Shown piece after piece: positions 35,762 to 47,138 of a DNA stretch of 64,000 nucleotides. Source of the stretch: Cyclospora cayetanensis. Taxonomy: Eukaryota; Apicomplexa; Conoidasida; Eucoccidiorida; Eimeriidae. The stretch spans positions 186,001-250,000 of the forward strand of contig NW_020312048.1 of assembly GCF_002999335.1 (NCBI RefSeq). The letters run 5' to 3'. The translations under genes and the position numbers were made by a program. The stretch's first letter is position 1; the number at the start of each line of letters is the position of its first letter. The notes under the pieces were generated by a model, which did not search any database, was not told the origin of the DNA, and saw nothing but the letters and a program-made list of their open reading frames with translations.

Positions 35762-36931
35762 TCTTCAGTAAGGCTTTTAGGTGTAGAGAGCTGAGTGTGC
35801 TCCGCACTCAAAGCTGCAGGGCGCGCGTATCTACCGTCGAGATCCTTTCATCCATGCAGCATGTGGTGCGCGCTTGTAGAGCACGACTGTACAGATATTC
35901 GCTTCAATTGCGGAGGATGTTTCAACACTTGGCTCTAGTGGGAGAGAGGAGCGTCCGGAAGGGACAGCGTGCCACAAAGAGAACCCCAACCGCGTTTTGG
36001 TGCCTAGTGGCAGTTGTTGTTCATCTTCTGGGGTTTGAGAGTGCGATAGAAATGCGTGGCCCCTGATAGGATATGCCTTTTGGTGCTTTTCATAGGGTGG
36101 TCGCATTCACGAAGCCTCTTTAAAAATAGCATCCTCAATAGCAGTTAAATTGGGCATTTGCACCCCGAACCTCGTACGGCGGATGCCGTATGACTGTAGT
36201 ACGTGTCCCCCCTCTGCCCCCATCGCTGCCTGCTTGTACCCTCGAGGCAACGCCGTGTTGTTGACAGTGCAGATACACGGCGCACTGTCGCAAAGTGCAC
36301 GTGTACGAGGCCGGTGATGCAGGTCGTTCAAGCCTACCGGCCCTCGGCGATCGGGGGAGCTGCACCATCCGCGTCTTGCCCCATTTGAAGAGGCCCCAAA
36401 CTTCCGCTAGACGGCGGCCTTACCCTGCAGTTGCATTCTCTATAATATGCTTAGCGGCACCACGCAGTAGCGTTACATGTATATACATATTCTTATATGT
36501 ATAGCTGTAGAAGTAGCTATAAATACCATGGCAGTCAACGGCAAACGGGGGCACTAAGCTCGAGTGGAACATATGCGCCTCGAGTGCTCTCGGCGCGTCT
36601 TGATGTGCGTATTCGCCGGAAGTCGAAACTTCAGTACGTAGGACACATCTAACATCTTGGCGTTGCGGGTGGTCTACGGTGCAAGGCTACGCGAATGCGT
36701 CCTCAAATTCCTGTAGGGCGAAGCGGCTCGTAACGCATGCTTGCGGGGAAGCGCCCTCTCACGTCGCCTCTCCGCATGCCCCCTATGCCTCTCCCTCTCG
36801 TGGGCTGCTTCTCCCTTCGTGCCCTGTTCTCCCCTCCTTCTGGCGCATCCACCGCCTGAGGGGACGCGTAGCAGGGACCCCCCTAAAGAAGGTCTCAAAC
36901 AAGAGCGTGCGTGTGAAGCGGCCAGGGCAGA
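35762..36931. other. Convergent 3' region, no gene supported
   Basis: About 1.2 kb between the stop of the reductase (+) and the stop of the Erv-family gene (-). It should hold both 3' UTRs and polyadenylation sites. An AT-rich TATATGTATAGC-type stretch is seen at 36475-36525. No coding frame with motifs. Confidence 0.5.
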
Positions 36932-38014
36932 TTAGCTAAGGTCAGGCCTTGGCACGCTTCTGTCCATTTGTTGATAGCTGCGTATGAGGCCTGCTGCGTC
37001 ACAGGGGAAATCCTCCTTGCCGAGGTCCGCGTTTACGAAGTTGTGTGCAGCGCATAGCCAAACACTCAATTTGGCTGCATCTTTGCAGTCTACAGGGTGC
37101 CGCTAAGCACAAGGCAAGCGAACGCACTCACGCCGCATCCGGCACAGTCAGGCCTAGTACGTTGCGGAGAGAATCTTCTGCCTGGGTGCTTCAGCAACAG
37201 CCACGGCGAGCAGGGACTGCGCTTACCTCCGCGTACGGCGCAAAGTGTGCCCGGCACTCCCCGCAAGGATACAGGCCGAAGAAAGAACGCAGCCAAGACG
37301 TCATACGCGTCCTCTGCTCAGCAGTCTGATGAGCAGAAGCACCAACAGCAAGCCTTTCTTGCGATGGCCACGGAAACATGGGGCACCCCGACTTCGTCCT
37401 GCGCAGGCCCCCTGCCACTCCTCCCTCTTCCCTCCCTCTCTCGAGCGACTGCAACACGGATGAAGGTTGACTAGCAGACGTGGTGAGAGAGAGGCACAGA
37501 GACATCGACACAGATTCTGCGAGAAGAATGCAGTGCATGAGGCTGAAGAGGCACACCACAACAGGCACGAGATCGATGAAGACGTAGGGAGATACATACA
37601 TACACACACGCACATACAGGTTATCCTTACTGGCTGCATTGGAAAGGCAGCTGCAGACGTATGCAGAACAGCCCATGCGCACTGCCCTAGTTCCAAGCGG
37701 TCAGGGGGAGCAGGGCCTCTAAAACCCCGTAGCCTCAGCGCGAGCAAGGCCCCTTCTTCGGGTCGGCGCCCGCAGGAAGCCTCCGTGCAGCGTTCGACTT
37801 TGCGCAGTGCATTTCGTCCTGAGTCTCCCGAGACGATGGCGGCGGCCACCTGTGAGGCCCCTGACGAATCTGGGGAGCTCGCTGGGGAGGGCGAGGGGGG
37901 GATTTCTAGAGAGGAGAGAGGAGGGGGGCCCCGAGGGGCCAGGAGAGGGCCCTCTGAACGGGGAGATGAGGGTGCTTGAGTGGACTGAGGCGTGTGCAGG
38001 TCGTCTTGCTGCAT
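36932..38014 (-). CDS. Erv/ALR-family FAD-linked sulfhydryl oxidase
   Basis: Three phase-0 exons: 38014-37631, 37325-37227 and 37102-36932; 217 aa. It catalyses disulfide formation by passing electrons from thiols via FAD to cytochrome c or oxygen. In the mitochondrial intermembrane space it drives protein import. The Erv domain starts at LELGQCAWAVLHTSAAAFP. The active-site pair is YPCGEC (Cys149, Cys152), followed by CRAHF. The FAD-binding helix appears as LSVWLCAAHNFVNADLGK (Cys178 and later Cys195, the structural disulfide). Length and order match ALR/Erv1. Residues 1-100 form a Ser/Pro-rich extension with a C-x4-C pair (Cys76, Cys81) that could act as the shuttle disulfide; this is inference. 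I chose the ATG at 38014; the frame is open a little further upstream without another ATG. Confidence 0.92.
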
Positions 38015-38926
38015 GCTGGCGCATGTCAAGACTGTGTAAAGCTATCTCTTCGCTTAGCCGTCTAGGGCCAGTAAAAGACGCTGCGAACGGAAGGGCCTTA
38101 GAACCCTATTTAGCGCAAGCGGACGTCCCTCTAGCTGCAGCTCTCCAGAAGCCGAGCCAAGCACGTGGCAAGTGGCATTGAGCGCTCGCAGTCTCGGTGC
38201 CCTGGCTCTACTGCATCGGTAGCAGGGTCCCTCGGTGACTGCCCTTCTTCGTGCCTTGTTTCTCCTACTGCGACTTTCGCTTTTCCTCTGTCACTAGCGT
38301 CTCAATACGCGTATGAGCTCAAGCAAGTCGCTGCAGTGTACAAGGCAGCAACGGGCTGCTTGTAGCTGGCGGCCCTTGGGGCTCTCTCAGGGCATGCGTC
38401 CCGCGGCATTCTTTTTGCTGCCTCTAAGCTTCACCTTAACGGCGTAACAGCAGAGAAGAATGCGAATTCAACGAAATTTTATCGATTTAAGCGTTACTGC
38501 TGCAGACAGACACCTGGCTGTCTCCCGTTAAGGGATGCCCTCCCCTCTCCACTGTGTTTGTTTCCGGGACCTCTCTCTGCCTTTCTTCCTTCTGTCCTCT
38601 CGTGCGTCGGAAGCTCCAAGCGCCACTTTCTCTGTCTCTCCCCAAGCCCCTGGTGGCTCCCTCTGCCTCGGAAGGCAGCAGCAACACCAAGGGGGAGATC
38701 AACAGGGCTTCCCATAGGGGTCCTCCGGCCCGTATGACGCGAGGGTCAAAACGTCAGAGGTTCTGGGCTTCAGGCCGCGTGTTCTTTGCGATATACTGAG
38801 GCATGCGCTGCATACTCCGAGGCGCAGCCTGAGCGCTCCCTACGTTCAAAAATCCGTCGTCACACACCGCTTCCCGCATGCAACGTCGGCGGCAGCATTC
38901 CTTGCAGCCGATTTCCAGGAGCTCCA
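38015..38926. other. Divergent promoter region between Erv and CCCH-WD40 genes
   Basis: About 0.9 kb separating two oppositely transcribed genes. Short Arg/Ser-rich frames on both strands show no motif. It presumably contains the promoters of both genes; no specific element was recognised. Confidence 0.45.
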
Positions 38927-41900
38927 ATGAACCGCGGCGGACACAGAGGGACGCACCGAGGAGGGGGCGACCGCAGTAAGTAACGGGGTGGGGGAAGGGG
39001 GAGGTCTGGAGGAGAGCGTCTCCTAGGGCTGTGTCGCGTTCTTGAGCGGGGTCAGGGGGCACTGTATTCCTTCCTATTTTCCTTGCTGCTGCCTTGGAGG
39101 GCCCCTTGTTGCGGGCGGATTGGCGCTACGGCATGCAGCGCGGGGCGAGTGTGGGGTTGGTGCAGATTTTCCCGGCGGTTCGTCCTCCTCGTATCAGCCT
39201 AACGGGCGAAACGACGGATCTCGAGGCCAGTGGGGCCCTCAGGACGGCAGTGGCGCTGGCAGCTCCTGGAGCAACAGGAATGCAGCTGGAAGCACGCGCT
39301 GCCACGGGCGCGGTGGAGGGTATGGCGCAAGCAGCTCGGGGCGATGCTGGGGTAGAGATGAAGGCCCTGGCACCTCCCGGCACGGGGGAGGGGGGCCCCC
39401 GAGGGGGCCCCATGGCTCCTACGGACGGAGGAGGGGCCGCGCTGACGGTCCGAGATGCCGCACCGAGCATCACGCGATAGAATACTCCAGGCAAGGGAGA
39501 GTGAGGGGGATCGGCCAGCTGCTGGGGGGAGGGGGAGCAGGGAGAGGGACGCGGGTGACGGACGAGAGAGGGTAGACAGACGTAAGAAACAAGGGGGTTC
39601 CTTGCAGAGGATGCCGTGATGCATGTCTTGCGGGGCCGTGCCTCAGAGGAGAGTCTGTGACGATGACGGAGGCTCCTCCCGTGCAGAAGCAGGGGGCCCC
39701 TCCTTTCTGCCAGAATTTCGCGTTTTACGGTGAGTGGAGACCTTTCCCGTGTGCTTAGAGGGCTCACGCTGAGCTTCCCACCAGCGTAAGCGGTACGAGC
39801 TAAAAAGAGTCCAGCTAGCCATTTCTAGCGGAGAGGAGGCCTTTGGAATGTGCTTGCTGTAGATGTGGTTCTTGCGTCGCTCTCCCGTGGCCTTGCCTTG
39901 TGATGCGGGCTTGGAAAATTGCACTGAGAGCGTGGTTGTACTGTACTGCTTGATGCGTTTCAATGCGCAGGAGATTGCCGTTTCGGCAGCCGATGCAGGC
40001 AAGCCGCCACCTCTGCGTGTAGAGGAGCCTCTTGATCTTTTTGACTGTGACTTCCTCTTTGGCGGCTTTCCCGTCTGCGCCTCTGTTGCTATAAATCTCC
40101 CGAAAAAAACCCTCGCCACGGCTGTTCGCCGCTCTGGAACGCACGGCTTCACGAAACGTCGCATTGCTCCCACTCTTGCACCGTTGTTTTCAGATTTGCT
40201 CACGCACTGGAGTGCGTTGGCTATCAGGAAGAGGCCCACGGTGGGAAGGGCATTCGGTGTTGCATTGTTAACCCCGCGGCTTCCGAGCTCTTTACGGGTG
40301 GCAAGGACAAGAAACTCATGGTACCGGCAATTTCTCTCTGTGGGGATGTGGCCGCAGCTCTGCGCAACGTGCTTTTTGGGGTAGTCTTCTTGTTTGACGG
40401 GCGGTGTGATTTATACATGTATATTACATATTATCACTGGTTGCAGCTGAAGAGGCTGGTTATGACTAAGGCTGCTTACGGGTGCTGTTGTCTGCTGGCT
40501 TGCTGGGGGCTCCTGATTTGCTGTTGCGATGCGTTTGAAGGGCTGTATCTGGTAGTGAGAGGCTTTGAGGATGCTTGTGTGCTCTGGGCTGCTGCTGCCG
40601 CAGCGCTGGCAGATTTCCCAGCCTGCAGCGCAAGTCAGTCCCGGAACCGCAGAGGGAGGCGATCTCGACAGCACCGGGGAACCCCTGCTGGCTTTGAATT
40701 GCCTGACATGCACCGATATGGGGGCAGAAGTCTGCTGCCTCAAGCTTTTGGGGGGTGCCCTCTTCGCGGGACTAGGAGACGGCCGCATCAAGGTGTTCCT
40801 TGCAAATGGTGAAGTTAAGGAGCTCACCGTACGCTTGCCAGAGATAGACTGCAGCGCGAAATAGGAAAGCGGTCGCTCAGGGCAGAGAAAATTGGCAGGC
40901 AGGGGCGAAGAACGCATGCCAGGCAGCACAGTCCCACATGTTGTTTTGGGGGCACTATTTTGCACAGAGAGAGAGAGAGAGAAAGTCTGTGTGTATGGGC
41001 AGTAGTCGCACAAGCAGAGAGTGGCAACGGAGACAAAAAGCGCCCTCGAAGCATCCGCTTCTCTGGGGGTGCTTGGTTTTCCATGTCCTGCCTCACTTTC
41101 TCCATCTCTGTCTCTCTCGCTCTCTCCCTTTATCTATCTACTTATCTATCTATCTCTATCTATCTATCTACCTATCTATCTCTATCTACCTATCTACCTA
41201 TCTATCTATCTATCTCTCACGCTCTCTTTTTAATGTTGCTGTGGTGATTCCAGCGATCCACTCCTTCATATTCTCTCCCCTATCCACCTATTTCGTCTTT
41301 TCAGGGGCACGAGAAAAGTGTGTACTCCTTGTTGCTGGTGGAGGGGGTGCTCGTGTCTGGAGATTGGGGCGGCTGCATCCGCTTTTGGCGCTTTGAGGAG
41401 CCACAGCAGACCTTCAACGCAATTCACGCGCTGCAGGTAGAGGGCAGCATCTGCTGTTTGCAAACTGCCGACGTCACCCTGCCACAGCCGCCAGGGGGGG
41501 CTACTCCCCCCGCTGCAGGATCTTCTGCTCCCCCTACAACACGCAAGTACGCACGTGCTGTGTGTTTAAGACGCGATTTCCGAATGCATCTCGCCCGGTA
41601 ACTTGCTGTCAGTAAGAGCAATCCAGCAAAGCCTGCGCGCTTGAAACGCATGTCGGGATGGTTGGTGAACTTTTCTTCCCGCAGGGTGCTCTGGGCCGGA
41701 GGCACTGCCCTATCCATCATCGACCTGCAGTCGCTTCAGGTGCTCCGAGTTCTTGACGTCTCTGATGTTAAGGGCAATGGTCCTCCTCTTGTTTTGGTAT
41801 GTTTGGCAGCTGCAGAAGCACTGAAGCGACTCTTGGAAGGTTTTTGAGGCCTGAAACTTGGGCGCTTCCCTTTTGCCTAGGGGCAAGCCGCGTGCGTGCC

Positions 41901-42845
41901 CGACTTCTTAGCGCTTTCATGTTCTTGCAGATGAAGTGTGGTATGGTTGTTAACTCTGGCAACGTTTGCAGGCGTTACTGCCATTCAACGACTGTCTCCT
42001 TGTGGGCTTTGCGAGCGGCGCCATCTGCGCCTACACCGCCGATGGCGAGCGGCAGTACTGCTTTTCGTCCGACTACCTCTCCGCCATGGAGGGTGAGAGG
42101 CACTTTCCAACAGACGGGGAGCATTGGCGCCTTTCCTTCTCCACGGGGATTTCCCTACGGAAGAGTCTTTTGTGCCAAGAACTTTCGTTTCCTTGCTTCT
42201 CTGCCTTCTCGCTGCCCCGCTCTCTCGGATCCCTGACAGCTGCTCTCAGGCGAGAGCAGTCATTCGATGCCGCCTCTCCTTTTTGTGGGAACTATTCCAT
42301 ATGCTGCTCCCCAGCGCCCACGTGCTGTGTCTCTTCAGGCCTCATGTCCCCCCGAGGCCCTGTCCTGGTGTACGGGGGTCGCCGTTCGAGCTTTCGCGTC
42401 TTAAAAGTCCCCGAGTTTGAAGGTCAGCCGCCTTGAGGCACAGATCAAAGGTTAATGTGTGTGTGTGTGTAGAGGGGGCTGCAATGAGACAGCACGGGGG
42501 AAGCGCAGCTGTGGACGTAGAGAGCAAAGAGGGAGTTTTAAATGCCAGTGCAGTTTCAGGGAACTACAAGCAAGCTCGGAGAACTACTTTCCGTTTGTCG
42601 CTGCCTGTGGTGTGCACGTATAACTGCCGGCCATTTCTCTTCTGTCCCATAGGCCTCCTTCTGTTTGGCTTTCTTTCCCACGTTGTGCGAATGCAGAACG
42701 AGGGTCTCTGGCTGCTCACGAGGCAGGCGATATCAAGGCGGTTTGTGCCTTAGGGCCCACACACTTCGTCACGTGCGGCGATGACGGGGCCATAGCGATC
42801 TGGAAGTGGGCACTGCCACATGCCGAGACAGCCTCTAAGCAGTAG
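38927..42845 (+). CDS. CCCH zinc finger plus WD40-repeat protein (ZFWD-like)
   Basis: Eleven exons, every junction in phase: 38927-38975, 39166-39490, 39608-39729, 39971-39998, 40194-40320, 40604-40828, 41305-41546, 41685-41796, 41972-42092, 42339-42422 and 42697-42845; 527 aa. The N-terminus is Gly/Arg/Ser-rich (MNRGGHRGTHRGGGDR, RGG-like). One CCCH finger with spacing C-x8-C-x5-C-x3-H is built from exons 3, 4 and 5 (CQNFAFYG, DCRFGSRC, RFAH). A seven-bladed WD40 propeller follows, with strands such as LFTGGKDKKLM, LFAGLGDGRIKVF, LVSGDWGGCIRFWRF, LVGFASGAICAY and FVTCGDDGAIAIWKW. Order and spacing match the plant ZFWD type. CCCH and RGG segments suggest RNA binding, with the propeller as a protein-docking platform; the actual role is unknown. 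Introns 2 and 4 seem to begin with GC (AG|GCAAGG, AG|GCAAGC), and exon 4 is only 28 bp. Confidence 0.92.
40970..40985. repeat. (GA)n microsatellite in CCCH-WD40 intron
   Basis: Short run of GA dinucleotides in the intron 40829-41304. Non-coding. Confidence 0.8.
41128..41218. repeat. TATC tetranucleotide microsatellite in CCCH-WD40 intron
   Basis: About 90 bp of TATC/TACC units with TCTC interruptions, in the intron 40829-41304 shortly before the exon at 41305. It translates to repeated Tyr-Leu-Ser-Ile but is flanked by a clear donor and acceptor, so it is intronic. Confidence 0.95.
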
Positions 42846-45800
42846 CAGAGGACGGGCAGTGTGCAGCGACAGGCAGAGGCAGAGATATAGAGCACAGTAG
42901 GACGGCAGAACCAGGGAGGCAAGTGGAGGTCAATGAGGCAATCGGGGTATCGCGCTTTTCGTTTGATGGATAGAGGCGGAGCACCTTGGGCCTTGCGGGC
43001 GGCAAGCCTCATGCAGGTCTGTTGTCCTCTGAAATGTTGAACAACCTGCCCCTTTTGCGCCCTCCAGAGGGGCCTTATGCTGCTGCCTATCGCCGCGGCT
43101 TACCAAGCACGGGAACCTGGGAATGGACAGCGGGTACAGTGCAAAGAGAGGGTGGTGGAACGACTTTTCCGGGCTAAACGTGTGCGCTTGAGGTCCAAAT
43201 GGCCGAGGGGCTGCAGTGGTCACCATAAAAGCAAGCTCGTATGGAAGCTTGCTGCAGGTTTCCTCTAAGGGCAGACGCGGGCATATCCACTTGAACAATA
43301 TACACTATTTGGGGGCGTCAAATAACTAGCAAAACATCGCTGTGCGCTGCTGCACATGCGTCATGAAGGGGGGGTTCCTCTAGGGAAGTCCGCAAGGGCT
43401 GTCTCCAGTAGGCCTACCCATAGACTTGTCAGGGACTGGGAGCTAGAGCGCGAAGCAGGTTATAGAGTGGCTAGTCAACTTCAGGGGGACAGACAAGCTT
43501 TCATCCCCCCATCTCAAAGTAAGCTAGTGCGGGTCTGGCAGTTTTGCGGGCAGTGTGTACGATAAACAATTTAGGAATATGTGGCCGCAGGGCACCGATT
43601 TGGGCCTGATTAATGCTTCTCGGATGGGGTCCAAGCGCATTGCTTAGGGCCTTGAGTTTGGAGTCCGGTAGCTTCTGCAGCCCTCTCGTCGCCTGAAGAA
43701 AAAGTCTCTCAGTATGTCCTGCTGGACTGATGCCACAATTGTAGTTGACATGAACGTATAAGCTGTACCTTCGGCAGTTCCTGTTTTCTCTCACTCTGGA
43801 ACTGGCACGTACCGCCGCAAGTATCCAAAACGAGGGAAACTGCTTAGCTCTTTTTACTCCCAGTTTGAGTGATTTGACAGTGAGGGCCTCGAGTCCTACC
43901 TCATTCACGGCAGATATTTTCTAGCCTTTGAAGGGGCAGCGGCTAGCGCTGGCCTAAACCGAGTATCGGCTATTACCACCTTGATAGCCCCTTGCGACCT
44001 TCCGTTCTTCTGGAATAGGGCGAACTAGTGTGAGTAACTGTGTAGCCTTTAGTCTTGGGTCCCCAGTCGATCCCTGTGCTCTTGACTACCAGACAATGTG
44101 GATGTGCATGGGCACTGCTTTTTCACAGCTGGTGCCGGGAGTTATAAAAGTGCTTATGAACGGCACCTAAGGCGGATAGGTAGCATCTTTGAAGGCTGTC
44201 TTCCTGCTTCCCTGATATCCTGGGAAGTGTTGCTACATGGTACCTCAGTAGAGCAAATGTAGTTTAGATGGGCGCCTTACGGAATCGGCGCAGTAGTTCT
44301 GCCAGAACTTATCTCCAGAGTTTCGCTGGTTTATGGGGTTGAGGTAAGACACACCTGTGTCATTGCCCGAAAGTGAGATCCGTGGGCTAAACTGGAGCAT
44401 CCGTTGTCGAGGATGGATTGTAGGAGGCCACCACCCTAGTGTTACAACAAGCCGCTGGGAAAGCAGCTCGAAATTCTTGGTGCTTCGCTCTGCAGCCGTC
44501 CGAAGAAATGCACTAAAGTCTAGCTACCTGCTTTGAATAGCACCCCATTACGGACTACGTGGAGAGCTGTAAAGACTAGGGGCTCTCACGTGAAGGATAC
44601 CTTGTCCGTCAGGGTACCAATAACGAAGAGGACAGACGCCCCATGAGATAGCTCGCAGATACACATAGCACGGAGCACCTGGTGAAAGTCATCCACTATT
44701 TACGCACGTTAAAGGGATGGTCCGTGTTAAGCCAGCATCTGGACTGCAGTTCGATATTGTAAACCGTGTAGGGACGGTGGATGGCTTTAAAATACCTTGC
44801 GTGTTCATTACCACATTCCTTGGCCACGACTCTAGGGCCACCTAAAAATTGATTTTCTTAATAGCGGTGGCGTCAGTTCAGCCCGCGAATCTCGTTGATG
44901 AGCAAATGCACAAGCCTCGCCTTAATTCGTTCCTAGGCTTAGTCCCCTGAGCAAGGGAATGAGGTGCAGAACAGGCAAAGTATTGCAAAGCCACCAGGCG
45001 TCCCTACACAGTTCACAATATTTTGACGTGCCTACAGAGTGTTCAACTTCCATATTTGGCTCCTTGCCACAAATACTTGCTAGTTATCTCGTAGGGCATC
45101 CGTCCCCGTCCGCTTTGGTATCACGACGAACAGGAGACTCCTCAAGAGACAGCCCCAACTCTTTACAACCCTACATCGCACCGAGTGCCGTGTTATCCAA
45201 GGTAGCTAGCTCGCTTCTCACACCTTTCTTGTGGCAGCTGCAGAGCGAAGCAACGTCTGTAGTAAGCCGCTTGAAAGCAACTTACTGCCTGAAAGATGTA
45301 GAGTAATGATTAGTAACCCGAGACAGGCAGTGTCTATTTGGTTTGTCACTGGTCTCAACGGCAGATGGAAGAGTTGGTGCACTCTGACCGTAGCCTTTTT
45401 TGCGACGGGGACCCAACATGCCAACGGAAGCCTTTGCCCTACGCTCCTGGCACCGCAGCCCTTTAGTTCTGTCCTCCGACGGGGCACAGGCGGACCCCCA
45501 CTACCGGGCAATAGCAAAACGCTTTACCCTAGGATGGCTCCGCGGGTCCATATGGGGGATTCGAGGGTGGTAAAACATTGTTGGTTGGAGGTTTAAGTTG
45601 CTAGAACTCGACGGAACTGCCTCTGAGCCTGCATGCGCTATCTCTGGCCTATAAGCTGCTCCCGGTCTACACCTGGAGTAGCCAGAAATTGGAATGTTTG
45701 TGCAGCTACTGTGCCTTCCGTGCTTCCTCTTTAGCGCTTGTTTTTTATAGGAAGCAAGGGCACACGCTTACTACAAGCTAGCCCCGATCCGTACGCCACC

Positions 45801-47138
45801 TGCTTATACTCTCCCACTATATGCACCCGGAGGTGTACGCACGTGCAGTAACCGAGCTCCCAACAGAACTTCAATCCCATAGATCAGCCCAGGACCCTGG
45901 GAGACCAATCAGCTGCCCACCAACATCGGGCGGAGGGCTGTGAGTGACAAAGAGACTGAAACAAAGCGTAGCAAAAGGCTCCTACGGAGTCAGGTGTAAC
46001 CCAACAATAGGGGTTTCTCCAATCCTCATGCCACGCACTGCCATACTACTCCACCTCGAGAAATGTCACGGAAGAGCCATACCAACAGCCCCATAGAAAC
46101 TTGCTATTCGGGCTGAGGATCAGTGATCCATCCGAGGTGCCATCACCAGGTGAAGTCTGACAGCCTTCCCTACGGCCGCCAAGGCGGCTCAAGCAAAGAC
46201 ACAATACTGGTGCCCAGAGGCTGACAATAGGAAGCAAAGCGGAAATAAATCACGGTGTACAGACACTTCCCGCCACCGGCAAACGCAAACACCGTCCGTC
46301 AACACTCACTGGTATGCGCACCACGGCTGCCGTCTTCTTGAGCGAGGGTGACACCACCTAGAAGCACGGCAAGCCGGATCAGGGGAAGGAAATGCTAACA
46401 AGCAGCTGTACCCACACGCATGGTGGAGACTGCCGAAAGACGCACATCAACCTCCGATTCTCTCAGGTAAGCAAAAGGAAAGAGGAGATACAGGCAAAGA
46501 GGATACTGCCGAGGGGCCCACAAGCTGCCGTGCGCGTGCAGTTTGGGGTTGCCGTCCCGGACGCTCTGTTCATGCTGGCTGTTTACACGCACTCAGCTGC
46601 TGCAATAAAATGAGTGCTGCTTGACTGAGAGATGGTGTGTGATGGAAATGCTTGCAGGGTCGCCATGGGAGACAACAATGGCGGCAGAAGATGGGGGTGC
46701 TCCAGCGCTGTTGTTTTTGCTGCAGGCCTTTGAGTAGGCAACAGCTTCTCCAGCACCATCTCCAGCATTCGTAAGATGCGCACGCGTCATGGCAGCCTTC
46801 TACCGAAGAAGCCACCAGGACTGTAGCGCAGGCTGTGCGCCCCCATATTCCGTAATTCACCCCAGCTAGACAGCCGCTGGTGACTAGTCGCCTCCGCATG
46901 ACGCACACGCGAGGCAGCATAACATCAAAGAATAAGTCGATAGTGTCGCCCCTTTGTAGCGAGGCACAAACGAATGGCCCCAAGGCGACGACAGCGACGG
47001 AAGAAAAATGCTCCACTGTCCGGCCCAAGGTACAGATACGCTGGGTAAGCGGGAGTTAGGCTCGGAGTGGGGTGGTGCTAGAACACGCTGTGGTTCAGGA
47101 TCTAGTCCCAAACCCTTGGACTGCAGGCTCCGACCAAC
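42846..47138. other. Gene-poor region, no gene supported
   Basis: About 4.3 kb between the stops of the CCCH-WD40 gene (+) and the kinase gene (-). CAG runs are nearly absent. Frames are short, up to about 150 codons (for example 46570-47028, -), without motifs or phase-consistent partners. It should hold two 3' UTRs. No RNA gene or transposon was recognised. Confidence 0.5.

Noticed and set aside
40411..41013. 200-codon open frame on - strand
   Set aside because: Antisense to WD40 exon 6 and its flanking introns; no motif.
41021..41247. Tyr-Leu-Ser-Ile repeat peptides
   Set aside because: Translation of the TATC microsatellite within an intron bounded by a donor at 40829 and acceptor at 41304.
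36932..42845. Functional cluster linking Erv oxidase and CCCH-WD40 protein
   Set aside because: Only shared feature is a divergent 0.9-kb spacer; the functions are unrelated and eukaryotic gene order gives no operon inference.
46570..47028. 152-codon frame on - strand downstream of the kinase
   Set aside because: No motif, Cys/Trp-rich composition unlike the kinase, and the kinase already has an in-frame stop at 47139.
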